A stretch of 64,000 nucleotides of DNA. Origin: Monosporascus cannonballus (Eukaryota; Ascomycota; Sordariomycetes; Xylariales). The stretch's first letter is position 1, and the number at the start of each line of letters is the position of its first letter. Of this stretch, positions 1-11,087 are shown in pieces. The notes under the pieces are model-generated. The model saw only the letters and a list, made by a program, of their open reading frames with translations, did no database searches and was not told the origin of the DNA. The stretch covers positions 1 through 64,000 of the forward strand of contig QJNS01000078.1 of NCBI GenBank assembly GCA_004154925.1, written 5' to 3'. Both the position numbers and the translations under genes were made by a program.

Positions 1-379
1 TGTGATGGGGCTGTATGGAGCCCTATTATGGAGCACCGGACAAACGCCGGTACCAAGCAGCACTAGCGCAGCGCCTTATATGCGAACACACACAACTGTA
101 TTTTCATCTTCCCTTTCTTTTCTCCTTAGCTAGAAAATAAACTCTTATTGGCAACTGATTGCAGACCGCTCAGGTGAAGCCTTTTACAGGCCTTCCGCCT
201 TACTTTTACCTTCCTAACCGAGATTATCTTTACGAAGCCTTTATTAAGCTCGGGCTGCACCTTCTTACGCTTTTTAACCTTTGCTTTTTTAAGGGCTGCA
301 GTTATTTAATTATTAAAAACCTCGGTAACGGAAAATTTGGCAGTTTTATCGTTAAGGGCTTTAACGAACTTGCGGAACA

Positions 380-1856
380 AAAGGCGTACGGTAAAATTCC
401 CGTAAGCTAAATTAATTTGTAATAAGGCTTTTTCGATCCGGGCTAATTCCCTAAATAATTTAAATACTTTAATATTTAAAGCAGTTATTTGGGATAAAAA
501 GTTAAATCGTTCTAGGGTAAAAATTAATCTTCGGATAAATACATTTGTTATTTTCCCTTTTTCCTTAACGTATTTATTATTTAATACTTTCGCCTTATTA
601 ATAAGACGCAAACCTATTACTTTCTAGCTCTTTATAATATATTCCGAAATTATTATAACCTCCTATTATGTTTTCGTAAACGCCTAAAAGAAATCGGTTT
701 TATCTATAATTTCAGAAACTCGTCCGTAATAACGTCCGCGGAATTAATAACGGTATTTTTGCTTTAAAGTAACAAATATATTTACGTTAAAAGGTTAAAA
801 AATATAAGCAATATAAACAAACAGAAAAATAATATATATCTTATTTTAAAAATATATTTACATAAATTGCTTAATAATATAACTTTTATAACCGTTAATT
901 ACTAATATTTTTATTTATCCGAATTTTCGAGCTTAATATAAGAAATAAAAATTTCGCGAAATTACTTTAAGCCGATTTTATTATTCGTCCAGCCGTTTTT
1001 TAACGTGGTAAAATACCAGTTTTCGTATATTTTATTGTCCGAATTAAGGAACGATTATTATTATACGTTAACGCCGTTAAAGTTTACGAAAAATAATAAC
1101 AAACGCCTATTAATATTAATATAGGCAATTATAATAATTTATCCCTTTTTGAACGTATCCTTTAAAGGGATATTTTCCTTAAAGGTATTTCTAAAAAAGA
1201 AATAGTTTTCGCCCATATTTTCCATTATTCCGATTTTGTCCGTATTAAATCGGTTTTTTTACTTAATAACCTTAATTTTCGGCAAAAAAAAGCGTCCGAA
1301 TAAAACGTTAATAAAGGCCGGGAAAACGCCCTTTAAACGTTTATAATCGATAAACCTGCCTTTAAAAGTCCTAATTCCAGGATAATAACGTAAAAATCGG
1401 GTTACCTAATCTTTTTTTAGGCCTTTAAGGTTATTATTATTAATTAGAAAGCGTTATACATATAAACGAAATTGCAAATAAAATAACGCATATTTTAGTT
1501 AACCCTATACGATAACTTAATGGGTTAAAGCTTTCTTTTGGATTTATAATAATTTCTGACGACTTTCATCGAAATCTTTTTTTCGTCCGTATACCTTAGA
1601 TACGGCATAAAATATATCTTTTATCAATTTAATAGCCCTTAAAGGCTAAACTCAAAAACCTCCTACGTATTACCTCGTTAATCGCCTGCGCCGTACGGAA
1701 TTAAGTTAAAAATTGTATATCGTTCGAAAGCGCAGATTCTGATAAAAAAGAAGATAATTTTTTCAATTTTTTAAAGCGTTATTAAAAAGCTTTTTATAGG
1801 GAAAGAAATCAGTAAGTGGATCGACGCGCAACGCGGTTGTGGGGTGGCGCGTTGAT
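380..1856 (-). mobile_element. RIP-mutated pogo/Fot1-type (Tc1/mariner superfamily) DDE transposase relic
   Basis: Reading the minus strand through the many stops recovers three ordered motifs of fungal pogo/Fot1 transposases. Near 1257-1213 is a degraded 'NADE-GIMEG' first-aspartate motif, read as FNTDKIGIMENMGEN. Near 1017-975 is a WYFTTLKNGWTNNKIGLK segment matching the family's SENGWTSNEIGLEW block. Near 905-861 is the second-aspartate motif, read as LVINGYKSY where LLLDGHxSH is expected. The D-to-N and H-to-Y changes are what G-to-A/C-to-T mutation produces. A 10-bp imperfect inverted repeat (1820-1829 against 1847-1856) marks a GC-rich right edge that may belong to the terminal repeat. 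No matching left terminus is visible, so the left limit is approximate. Two short open frames at 159-410 (+) and 306-611 (-) lie at the 3' end of the relic and are not separate genes. The element is certainly inactive. The family call rests on motif recognition only. Confidence 0.72.
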
Positions 1857-2311
1857 AGGGTGGAGCGCGGATGGGGGGGTCATCTTACCGAAGCCATGCG
1901 GGTAGAGTCTGCCTCTGTGCAGCATACCTATGTTAGGCCACAGCTGGTTAGTCGTCGGTCACCGAGACGAACTAGAGGGTGACACCGTAGAGGATTCTTG
2001 CTATATGCCATTAAGTCTATGCATAGAACTAGGGCCGCATTTAGCAACCTGAGTTTGTCGTTTCCGTCACAATGGTTGCAAGCGACCTTAGTGCTATCAA
2101 TAACGCAGCCAATTTATCCCCCATACTTTCCAACAGAGCCGATGTTAGTTCCCCTTTTTACGTAGACAGAGTCATCCCACGTGCAGATATCTCCTCGTAG
2201 TGAGAAGGAGGTGTGTATTCCTTGGGCTGATATAGCGGATAGAAACTCCTGGTACCAAGAGCAGCCTGTCCGGATAAGATCGAATTCAGAAAAAGAAAAA
2301 AAAGGGCGGAA
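1857..2311. other. GC-normal spacer between two transposon relics
   Basis: No coding frame with recognisable similarity was found. Two overlapping minus-strand open frames (2114-2338 and 2158-2379) run into the left LTR of the next element and look fortuitous. The stretch ends in a purine-rich run just before the GAAAG target-site duplication of the copia element. Confidence 0.5.
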
Positions 2312-2316
2312 GAAAG

Positions 2317-2555
2317 TATGAGACCCTGCATCACACACAGAAGCATATAACTGAAGAAAAGGAACATTGAAGGTTGCATTACCTCTAGAAGGTCCTAGCT
2401 AGAAGGTGAGGGCAACGAACCCTCCTTTTATACATATAAATACAACTGTAGCTAAGAGGAAAAGATACCGGGGGTGCATAAAGTAACCTTGTTTCAGTAG
2501 GTGATCAAACTAAGCCAAGGCTTAGCTATTTGATCGACTTCAGCTGGGTCTGACA
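2317..2555 (-). repeat. 3' LTR of the copia element
   Basis: This 239-bp copy differs from the other LTR at nine positions, all transitions. On the minus strand it begins TGTCAGACCC and ends GGTCTCATA. The adjoining GGAGGGG tract (minus strand, inside the element) is the likely polypurine tract. Confidence 0.88.
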
Positions 2556-3907
2556 CACCCCTCCAGCTGTTAGGAACTAATAGCTGAAGTTCTTACGATA
2601 TTAAACAAGTGCCCAAAAAGGAAATACCGTAGTATTTATGATAAAAATAAGGAAAATAAAAGTCGGGAAGGTGCGTTATAAAGCATTTTTTACGACGCAC
2701 CTCCGAAGCTTCTAATAAGATTCGAACCTATGCCTTTAAGTATTAGGACCTGATATCATACTGCTAGATTACAGAAGCTTTGTTGGAAAGCTTTCTTACT
2801 AACTTTATCTTTAAGGTCGTCTAAAAATAAAGATATAAAAACGGTAAGGGAAAAAACGATAAAAAGGAAACGGGAATAACAGTTTTCCGTTACTGGGCGA
2901 CGTTTGGGATAAATTAATATTTCCTAGGCTTCCTTTAGCCTTAAAGTAATATCCCGAAAGTTTAACAATTTGACGAATTTTTAATATTACTAAAGCTTTA
3001 AGGGCTTAATTAAGCTATCTGCCATTATGGCGTTAGTAAGCGTTTATTCGATCCTTATCCTTTCTGCTGCGTGGATTTCGCGAAGCTAATAATTATGAAT
3101 ATTTACGTATTTTAGCTTCGTAATTAGGCGTATAATTTTTTCAATAACTAGCCGTATCGTTTACTTATTATCTATCTAAATAATTAAGTCCTTATTTAGC
3201 TTTAACTTAATAACCTTAAATAGCTTTAACATAAAAAAGGCTTTTTTAACGATTTGTAACAAAGTTAATAGCTTAATTTCCGTACTCGAGATAATAACTA
3301 TTTCCTGCTTATTAACCCTTTATACAATAAGGCTACCGAAAAATAATAATACGAATCTTTAAAAGCTTTTCCGGTTAAGATTATCCGCAAATAAGGCGTC
3401 GTTCGCGTATAAAAACGATCGTACGTTAGGATTTTCGTCATTTTCGAATTTCAGGGTTAGGGTACGTATAGAATAAACGTAAAAAATAATTTCGTTAATA
3501 ACATTAAAATATATAAGGTTAGAGTTATTGCAATAGCGAAATAAATAAAAAGCAATTTTAACTAAGTCCGGGCGAATGGCGACAATTCCGTATAATAGGT
3601 TTCCGACTTTTTCGAAATATAACTTCTTAAACGTTATTAACGCTTCGCCTTAATACTTTTTGAAATCCTTCCATTTAAAGACTTTAAAATAATGTTTTCC
3701 GAACTTGGATAATTCGAAACGTATATATAACTTTTTCCAGTAGGTATTCTATAATAATTATAATTTCCTAATTACGCGGTTTCGTAAAATACGTATCCTA
3801 AAAAACCACTGTAAATTTTTTAAATCGTTAATATAAAAACATTATATTAATTTCGTAAGGAATTTTTTAACATATGTTATATTACGAATCCTATATATTA
3901 TAACTAT

Positions 3908-3919
3908 ATCGTTAACGTA
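3908..3919 (-). other. Reverse transcriptase active-site box, YVDD decayed to YVND
   Basis: The minus strand reads Y-V-N-D inside the context LFFYVNDIVIIYR. Fungal copia reverse transcriptases have YVDD here. A single G-to-A change in the GAC codon explains the asparagine and fits RIP. It fixes the strand and family of the surrounding stop-rich sequence. Confidence 0.75.
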
Positions 3920-6474
3920 GAAAAATAACGTTAACCAGCTATTAGTTATAATACGTGAATTATCCGGAACCGACTTTAATCCTAGTTTTTTTAATTCTGC
4001 CGTTAAGTCCCGTTACCACAAAAATGGTAATCGCCTTAAGTCGTATAGAGCCTTCCGGAACCTTAAATAAAAGCCCGGACGTACGAATCCTTATGAGAAA
4101 CGTACGTATATTAGCTTATCGAGGTCGTTATACAGGAACGCGTTAACGGCGTTAAGCTAACGAAATTTAATGTTAAATCAAGTTATAACAGCTATAAGTA
4201 TACGGAAAAACCTTTTTATTAACGTAAAAACGTAGGCGTTATAGTCCTTACGGGGCTAAAAGTTGTTATAAACAATTATTTTAGCTTTAAATTTCTGAAA
4301 TATTCCGTATTTATTGAATTTATATATAAATACTTATATTAACAGAAAAATACCATTAGGACTTACGTCCTAAATCGCCTTTTGTAATAAGATAACGGCA
4401 ATTAATTATTTTACCCGATATATCTGATTCCATTCTTTTTGCGTAACCGCTTTCCAGTTTTAGCATACTTATGCTGTATAACTTTTTGCTAATTTTTGGA
4501 GGCAACGGAAAGATTAATACGATATAAGTAATTATATTTAATCGCAGTCGAAAAAATAACGTTAAAAACGATGAGATACGTATTGCATTTTTCGAATTCC
4601 AACTTGTGATTAATATTAGCCGAAAGTAACTTTTTTTTTCCGCTTCGCGTTCCAAAATCGATAATAATTAACTAATTTAGGAAATTTAATTCGGTACGGC
4701 GTTACCGTGGCTGAAAAAGACCTAATAATATATTTTAAGCTTTATCCGGTAATAGTACGTAATATTGCTAAAGATTTTTTTCGAAAACTGGAATAACTTC
4801 CGGTATAAGTAAATAAGGTTATTCAGTTTTGCATTCCAAATTATCCGTTTTATTAATAATATCTAAAACGTTTTTTTCGAAATTATTATTAATTGCCGAA
4901 TTAAAGGAATTTTTATCCGAAATAACTTTATAGGGATTATTAAGTTTTACTTCTTTAGCTTTTTATAAAGCTTTTTAATTAAAGAAATCTATAGCCATTA
5001 CGATAATGTCGTAAATAACTTTTTTAGGCTCGTTTTACTTTGCCAAATTATTTATTTCCCTAACGATATCTATATTTAAGGGATCGCTGTTGAAAATAGC
5101 TTTAAACGTCCTTAAAAAGGTTATTGCTATAGGTGAAATAAGGATATTGTCGATTTAATTATTTAGTTCCGCGATTTCGAGCGAAAACTTTTTTTATTTG
5201 CCTTAATATTTTTTTTGTTTTATCGAAAGTAACGTCCTTAACGGTAATAACGCATTATTGCGAAAAAATCTATACCCGATATATGTTGTTAATTACGTAT
5301 TTTATAAGATAATCGATATACGCTTTAGGATTTATTTTTTTAGGCGTTCTATATCCCAACGACCAGCTTCCGTAAACGCATAAACCTCTAATCCGAAAAA
5401 TACGATATTCGTTACGTTTGCTTTTAAATCTTTTTCGGGAATAGGTATTTTATTTTTTTTGGTTAGTTATTCGTTAAAAACCTAAATAGGGGTTTTCCAA
5501 ATTAAGACATAAATAGATATGCGATTAACGATATATATAACTGTTTTTATTATTTCCGGTTATAAGTCGGAAAGGAGGTTATTATTAATAATTAAGTAAC
5601 GTATTTTCGTAATAATTACGCCCCCGGTACGTTCCTAAACGTTTGCGGGCTTTTTAGTATGTAAAAGCGAAAATTTATAGGAAATATCTGTATTAAAAAT
5701 CGATTTTCGGAACCTATTTCCGAAAAAAACCTCGTTATCTGATACGATCGTTTTAATTTTAATATAAAATTATCTCTTAAAAAAAATTACTGCGTTTATT
5801 AAGGCGGTCAAAATATGTTTTTTCCGCTTTAAAATATAATTAATCTTAGCCCTAATAATTAAATAAATAATAATTAAGGCTTTCGTACGCCCGTCGAAAG
5901 CGTTATTAAATTCGAAGAAATTAACGTATATCGTGTTAAAAGGTGTGTTTTCCTTAACTGGCTGCCGTCGTAATACTTTTTTCCGCGCCTTAACAACCTA
6001 ATAGTCCTAATATTAAATCGTTAAAGGTAAATAAATTTTCGTTCCGGTAATTGCTTACACCACCTTTTCGAAGGTACGTAAGCCTAAATATGCAAATTTT
6101 CGATACCATAACGTGGCATTTCCCTTTAAAAGTTTCAAAGAAAGCCTGGAGTTATTGCCATAAAACTTTTGCTGTAAAACTAGCTTAAAAGGCAGGAATT
6201 CCTAAATCAGAAGCTCCGGAACGAAGTCCTTATTTTCGCTTTCGAGGATAACTTTATCCTTTAAATCGTTTTCGTCCTCCGGAACGGTGGCAGTAGGCTT
6301 TTTTTCGGTTACTGCAAAAGCTATTAAAATAATATCGTTATTGTCGTTTTCCGGCGTTATTTTAACGTAATATATAACAAATTAACATTCGATCTAATTG
6401 ACCTTAGCCATTTTCGTACCTAATACCTTATAATATATAACGTCGGTTTTGTAATTCTAATAAATCTCGGCTTA

Positions 6475-6714
6475 TTAAAAAAGTTTATGCGAAATTAGGT
6501 TAATATGCATTTTAAAAACATATAAATAGTTTTTCAGAAAAAAGGTATTAAATCTTTTTAACGGTATAATAAACGTAATTTTTCGTATATTTTCGCCCAC
6601 GATATCGAGATATTTTCCTCCGGTTAGGAGTTTTCCGTTAACCTTCAATAAGTATAAATCAAGAAAATCAGCCTTGCGATTTTTTACATAGAAATCGCAA
6701 CAAGTATCCAGCAA
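6475..6714 (-). pseudogene. Copia protease (gag-pre-integrase side) fragment
   Basis: This 79-codon open segment keeps the layout of the copia aspartic protease. Its start, LDTCCDFYV, aligns with the family's LDSGASxHV active-site block, followed by a region like 'GxGxxxI' and ending LYVFKMHINLISHKLF, close to the usual LxxVLYVPxxxxNLxS tail. The active-site DSG triad is lost. It lies downstream of the zinc knuckle in transcription order, as expected for a Gag-Pol polyprotein. Confidence 0.7.
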
Positions 6715-6915
6715 TGTAAATCTTTTTAGGCTGTATCCGGTAGTAACGTTATTAACTTATAAACCCGTAAGAAATCCTTTAACGAAAAATATTAAAGCTA
6801 ATTAAAGGGCCGATAGCTTATCGTCATTCTAAATATGCTTAACGGCAGCTTTTAACCCGTAAGTTCCGTTCAAAATACGCTTATTTACCTTTTTTCTGAT
6901 TTCAGCGCCCTCGGT

Positions 6916-7113
6916 TTATCCTAAAGGCCTAACCTTATCACAAATATAAGGGCATTCCTTAAAAATGTATAACTTTTTACATAAACACTTTTTCGTTAGG
7001 TGGCTATAACGATCGTTACCGTTATCCTTACGGCTGGTATTACGGTTATTAGCTTCCCTTATCTGATTAAAAATCTTTTTATTCAGAGTAATACCGAACG
7101 CTCCCCGTAACAA
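6916..7113 (-). pseudogene. Gag zinc-knuckle region of the copia element
   Basis: The segment KCLCKKLYIFKECPYI matches the fungal copia Gag knuckle CxCGxxHxxxxCxYx in spacing. The histidine position has become tyrosine and the glycine lysine, both within reach of a few point mutations. It lies between the gag-like frame and the protease block. Confidence 0.65.
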
Positions 7114-7578
7114 CTGTTCTGCGCTAACGCCTTAAGCTTTTTTTAGCCTCATATAACTTCGGAACCGCTTTATTAACTTTTGTACGGGTGGTAACTTAAT
7201 AAGGTCCTTGCCTTCGAACATGGTTTCTTCCACTCTAGCCCTTTAGGTAACAGAAAAATCGGGTAAGTAAATGCTAATAACCTTTAGGAAGTTAAGGTAG
7301 CCGTAATAACCTGCGACGGCTGATATCTGAAATTCCGCAATTTCAATATATACTTTCTAATATATAAATAGCCAAATATCTATCTGGATCCTATTAATCT
7401 TTAACGCTTACTTGTATCAAACGTCGACTTCGTAAATTCGAATATTATTACTAGGCTTAAACTTATCCTTCAAAGCAATTAGCCTTTTTCGAAACGTAAC
7501 CTTTTTCCAGTACACCTAATAATAATCAGGGTAAACGAACTGGTTCAAAAACGTACTAACTTTAGCAAATACCTTTTC

Positions 7579-7977
7579 TTAAGCGATATATAAGGACTGC
7601 TTCCTGTTATATGCCTTTAAGGCCCTTTCGAACTTCGAATAATTCGGGCCATCTAGGGCATATTCGTTAATTACTCCATTCTGGAAGTAATAAAGCTCAG
7701 GAAAAATCGGCATCGTTAACAAAGGTGGCACTTGGGCCACGTTAAGGTTGATATATGCCCACAACATGCCAACCTTCGTATTAACGTGGAACTCGAAAAT
7801 ATCATACTTTCTAGGGGTCCCTTTCCTAAGTAAATACCTAGGAGCGCGCCCTAAAGAGGATTCGTCAGGGTCTGTTAATTGGGCAACCATAACTTCAGAA
7901 GTAATACAAAGAATAAACGGGCTAAGATAACTAAAAGCGTAACAGCTAAGCAATGGATATCCTTGGTAACGGAGCAA
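7579..7977 (-). pseudogene. Gag-like N-terminal open frame of the copia element
   Basis: This is the longest intact frame in the element, 132 codons, starting about 110 bp inside the 5' LTR. Composition here is close to normal, unlike the AT-rich remainder of the element. I assign it to gag from its position and from the knuckle that follows on the same strand; the residues alone are not diagnostic. Confidence 0.55.
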
Positions 7978-8065
7978 TAGGTGTACCGCAGAAGCGACAA
8001 CGAAGTTCCGAATAACTTTAACAGAACGTATATAACAAATGTATCAAAGCGCAGCTAGAAAAAAG

Positions 8066-8084
8066 TGCGGACCGGGCTCATAAC
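8066..8084 (-). promoter_or_regulatory. Primer binding site, half initiator tRNA-Met type
   Basis: Directly next to the 5' LTR the plus strand reads CGGACCGGGCTCATAAC, which contains the anticodon stem-loop of initiator tRNA-Met (GGGCTCATAAC, anticodon CAT). Copia-type elements prime from a tRNA-Met half molecule cut in the anticodon loop. Position and sequence agree with that mechanism. Confidence 0.65.
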
Positions 8085-8323
8085 TATGAGACCCTACATC
8101 ACACACAGAAGCATATAACTGAAGAAAAGGAACATTAAAGGTTGCATTACCTCTAGAAGGTCCTAGCTAAAAGGTAAGGGTAGCGAACCCTCCTTTTATA
8201 CATGTAAATACAACTGTAGCTAAGAGGAAAAGATACCGGGGGTGCATAAAGTAGCCTTGTTTCAGTAGGTGATCAAACTAAGCCAAGGCTTAGCTGTTTG
8301 ATCGACTTCAGCTGGGTCTGACA
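8085..8323 (-). repeat. 5' LTR of the copia element
   Basis: This is the upstream (in transcription order) 239-bp LTR copy. It is followed on the plus strand by the second GAAAG duplication and is about 96% identical to the 3' LTR. Confidence 0.88.
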
Positions 8324-8328
8324 GAAAG

Positions 8329-9030
8329 CAAATAAAATAGAATAAACCTATAGACTTAATAGCAATAAAAGATTGTAAAATAAAAGAGTCTTAAAAAGCT
8401 TTTAAAAGCGAAAGAAGCTTCGTATTAAAATTTCATAAACGTAAAAGTAAGTGCCAAAACTAAATTCGTATAACTGTTGTAGATATGACTATAATGTGGT
8501 TAGTGAATGATACTTGAGGAGACCTGTATATGGGAAACCAGGGCAACTACATAGTCTGATCTGATTAGTTCGGCGTCCGGGAATCATACAGTCACTTAGA
8601 GCCTGTCGTTTCGTGTGCACCAACTGCAGATGTAGTAATATGGCAAGGGGAACAACTCGACATAGACAGTTTAACCTGTGGGGAGCCCGAGACAATGAGA
8701 CCCGGACTATTCAAAATCCTGCGCAAGATCTAAGGTGTTGTAAACCATTTTAACGATTGCAGACGAAGCCATGTCCGATTACAACATGGCCAATTCCTCC
8801 AGAGTGTGAATATGATTGTTGGCTCCGGTCAGGCCACATAAAGCGCTTTCCTCATGCGGGAGATTCCTGAATGTCTGCAATGATACGGCACGGAAGGGGA
8901 TCAATGGGGGGGATAATTCGGGGACATCAACCGGATCCTACTTCGTTATGCGGATTCAAGGGAAGCCAAGAAGTGTTCTAGTGTGGTATCGGCTATAGGC
9001 TAATAAATAGCATTACTACATGATAAGGTA
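8329..9030. other. Spacer beyond the copia element, no supported gene
   Basis: The first 150 bp are AT-rich, then composition returns to normal. Short open frames on both strands (8489-8695 minus, 8816-8998 plus) carry no family signature. The last part may be the 5' remnant of the ankyrin-like relic that follows, but stops interrupt every frame. Confidence 0.45.
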
Positions 9031-9560
9031 GTAACTAAGCCAGCAGATCTGGCTCCTTACTCAACTATGCAGCCTTCACATCTACTCCGGAAATCGTTGA
9101 CTTGCAGCTACAGTACGGAGCGAAGTTGGAGTACGCGTGGCTGTTTGTAATTTTTAGCCTACGCACCCTATCTAAACTCTTCAACATGCCTGCGGCGTCT
9201 GGATATGCTCTAAATGGCAGAACATCTGTTGAAGATCGGGGTTGATGCCAACAGCTTGATAATACCCGCGGGCATACTAGGGACGGCACGCCGCTAACAG
9301 AGCGCAGAGAGACAGCGAGACGTCCGCTATATGGGGTTCACCATCGACTACGGAGCGGATCCGTATTTCCGCGGTCGTTACGACATCTGGAGGGTTGTGC
9401 AGGGAATTACCCGAACTGGAGAAGAGATGATCATGATTGGGAAAGACATCTGGATGAAGCAATTGAGACGTTTGAGGAAGTCTAATGCCGACATATCCCA
9501 TGAATGGGAGAGGAAGGACGGTGAAGATGGGGTGGTTCTGGAATGACCAGATGACACGGC
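9031..9560 (+). pseudogene. Broken ankyrin-repeat-like gene remnant
   Basis: Around 9045-9125 the plus strand reads a segment with the pattern NYAAFTSTPEIVDLQLQYGA, which fits an ankyrin repeat (AAxxxxxEIVxLLLxxGA). After frameshifts and stops, another repeat-like segment occurs at 9331-9390, reading GFTIDYGADPYFRGRYD, close to the LLxxGADPNxRGxxG turn. The repeats lie in different frames, so the gene is not translatable as it stands. Ankyrin proteins in fungi are often accessory and fast-evolving, which fits the repeat-rich location. The call depends on two short matches and may be wrong. Confidence 0.4.
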
Positions 9561-11044
9561 GTTGGCGTTCTCTAAAGTTACTCATTAGTTGTATCGCGTA
9601 TTGGACCGTATTGTATGAGTGGCTAAGACCTGGAGGCTATCAGCTATCACTCTCATTCAAAGCATGTCCTACCATCAGTAGAATTTTAAACTCGTAGAAA
9701 GGCAAGGCTATGCGGTCCATTCCGATGTTCCTTTTAACATACCCTAGTTCTGGCTGTCTCAGAGTGTTTATTTGTCCCGGAGAGGGAGTCTCATGGCATA
9801 TCAAATGTTGGAACAAACTCTGGAGTAGGCTAAGCTTTTCACGCAGATGCAGTGAGGAGTGGGTCTATGCGCATATGGGAATTATATCTTAATCTATTAT
9901 ACAGAAGAAGCATCTGAAGCATGGAGACTTAGGCGAGTCAGGTGACGAGGGTGATCGACTACAAACGGCAATGCAGACAAGGGATTATGGATCGAATCAT
10001 CTTAATCCCGAGGGCGAAATTTTCGTCATCCTTCAAAATGATAACCTGTGTTTACTTCGTTTCTTCATTGCTGATGGGCCCAGACCTTCCGCTCCGAAGC
10101 TCCTCGCGCCCAACAGATTCCTCCCTACTGCAGATAAGCCCGTGGTTGCCATTCCGACGCTGTGGACAGTCTCCCCGTGCTTTCATCCTCTAGGACAGCG
10201 GAGTCCATTTATAACGATTTCTGGAAGGTGGTTGATGAGCTGTACAAGGTCGTCCAGGAGACAGACAAGACGATGCACGTCATCTTCCCCCGCTTTTCAT
10301 CGCAGCCCAATATAACGACGGCGTTTCCGCAATAAGATGAGTCCGGTCTTGCAGAAGCGCCCACAGCTGCGCCATGGCAGCGCGTGAGGTTATGAGACCT
10401 GGGCGGCCCCTATATACATACAGAAGGTAGGCTTATGGGGTGCTGATGACACGAGGCAAGTCGTGGGAGGCTCGCGAGAATCCGCATCCAGTTTTGTGCA
10501 GACTCGGCCGCCGGGGGAGGACTGCGCGGTTGCTTGCATGTCCCCCCTCAATGACTGTGGCTACCCCTGTGGGGGCGCCGGACTCGTTAGGTCGCGCGCG
10601 TAGGAGCGGTGAAGGGCACACTACTACATACACACGTACTCGATGCAGCGAAATGTTCCCATTTTGGCAGCCACCGAGTATAAATGCGGCATGGGATGCC
10701 GTTACCAGGCACTCCCATCTTCTCAGGGGCAGGCACGTGTGTAGCGTGGAAGCCGCTGGGACGGTAGAGCAATCCTACCTATGCGCACATGACGTTGTCT
10801 TGGCCACATCCGTATGCTATCATAAAGGGACGTGCCCTTGCCAAATGTGGGCGATAAGTACTGATCTGCGAAGTTGTCGATTTCTAGCCGCAGCCCCTAA
10901 CGTAGCGAGACCTGGGGTGATCTTCACAAGGAGCTCTATGGCCCGAGCCCCCCTTTTTAGTGGCAAATCAAGCGTTTAAGCGGAGTACATGGCGGGGAGC
11001 GAGTTATCGGGAGGGCTCCCCCCCCCAAATGGATTAATACTCCC
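9561..11044. other. Relic-rich region without a convincing gene
   Basis: Several unrelated open frames of 60-180 codons occur here, none with a recognisable domain. A segment near 10000-10040 (NPEGEIFVILQND) vaguely recalls the start of fungal BTB-domain proteins but continues into other frames. A 179-codon plus-strand frame (10440-10979) is GC-rich and arginine-rich with no family signature, so it is not called a gene. Confidence 0.4.
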
Positions 11045-11087
11045 GATGCGATGCGAGTTTTATCTCTAGAACTGACTGCATCGCATC
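11045..11087. repeat. Perfect 10-bp inverted repeat, potential hairpin
   Basis: GATGCGATGC (11045-11054) is followed after 23 bases by its exact reverse complement (11078-11087). No gene is close enough to call it a terminator. It may be an end of a small non-autonomous element or chance. Confidence 0.5.

Larger units (their letters stand above)
2317..8323 (-). mobile_element. Degenerate Ty1/copia LTR retrotransposon, full length, minus strand
   Basis: Two 239-bp direct repeats (2317-2555 and 8085-8323) bound the element, and GAAAG is duplicated on both sides (2312-2316 and 8324-8328). Read on the minus strand the domains come in copia order. They are a gag-like open frame (7977-7579), a zinc knuckle, a protease active-site block, and a reverse transcriptase box read as FFYVNDIVIIYR (YVND at 3919-3908) where FFYVDDIV is expected. 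Next to the 5' LTR the primer site pairs with the anticodon half of initiator tRNA-Met, as in Drosophila copia. A GGAGGGG purine tract lies just inside the 3' LTR. Most of the interior is AT-rich and full of stops, as RIP leaves it, so the element cannot encode functional proteins. Confidence 0.88.

Noticed and set aside
10440..10979. 179-codon GC-rich plus-strand open frame
   Set aside because: No recognised domain, arginine-rich low-complexity text, open frame also on the opposite strand, and located among transposon relics. Probably chance in GC-rich DNA.
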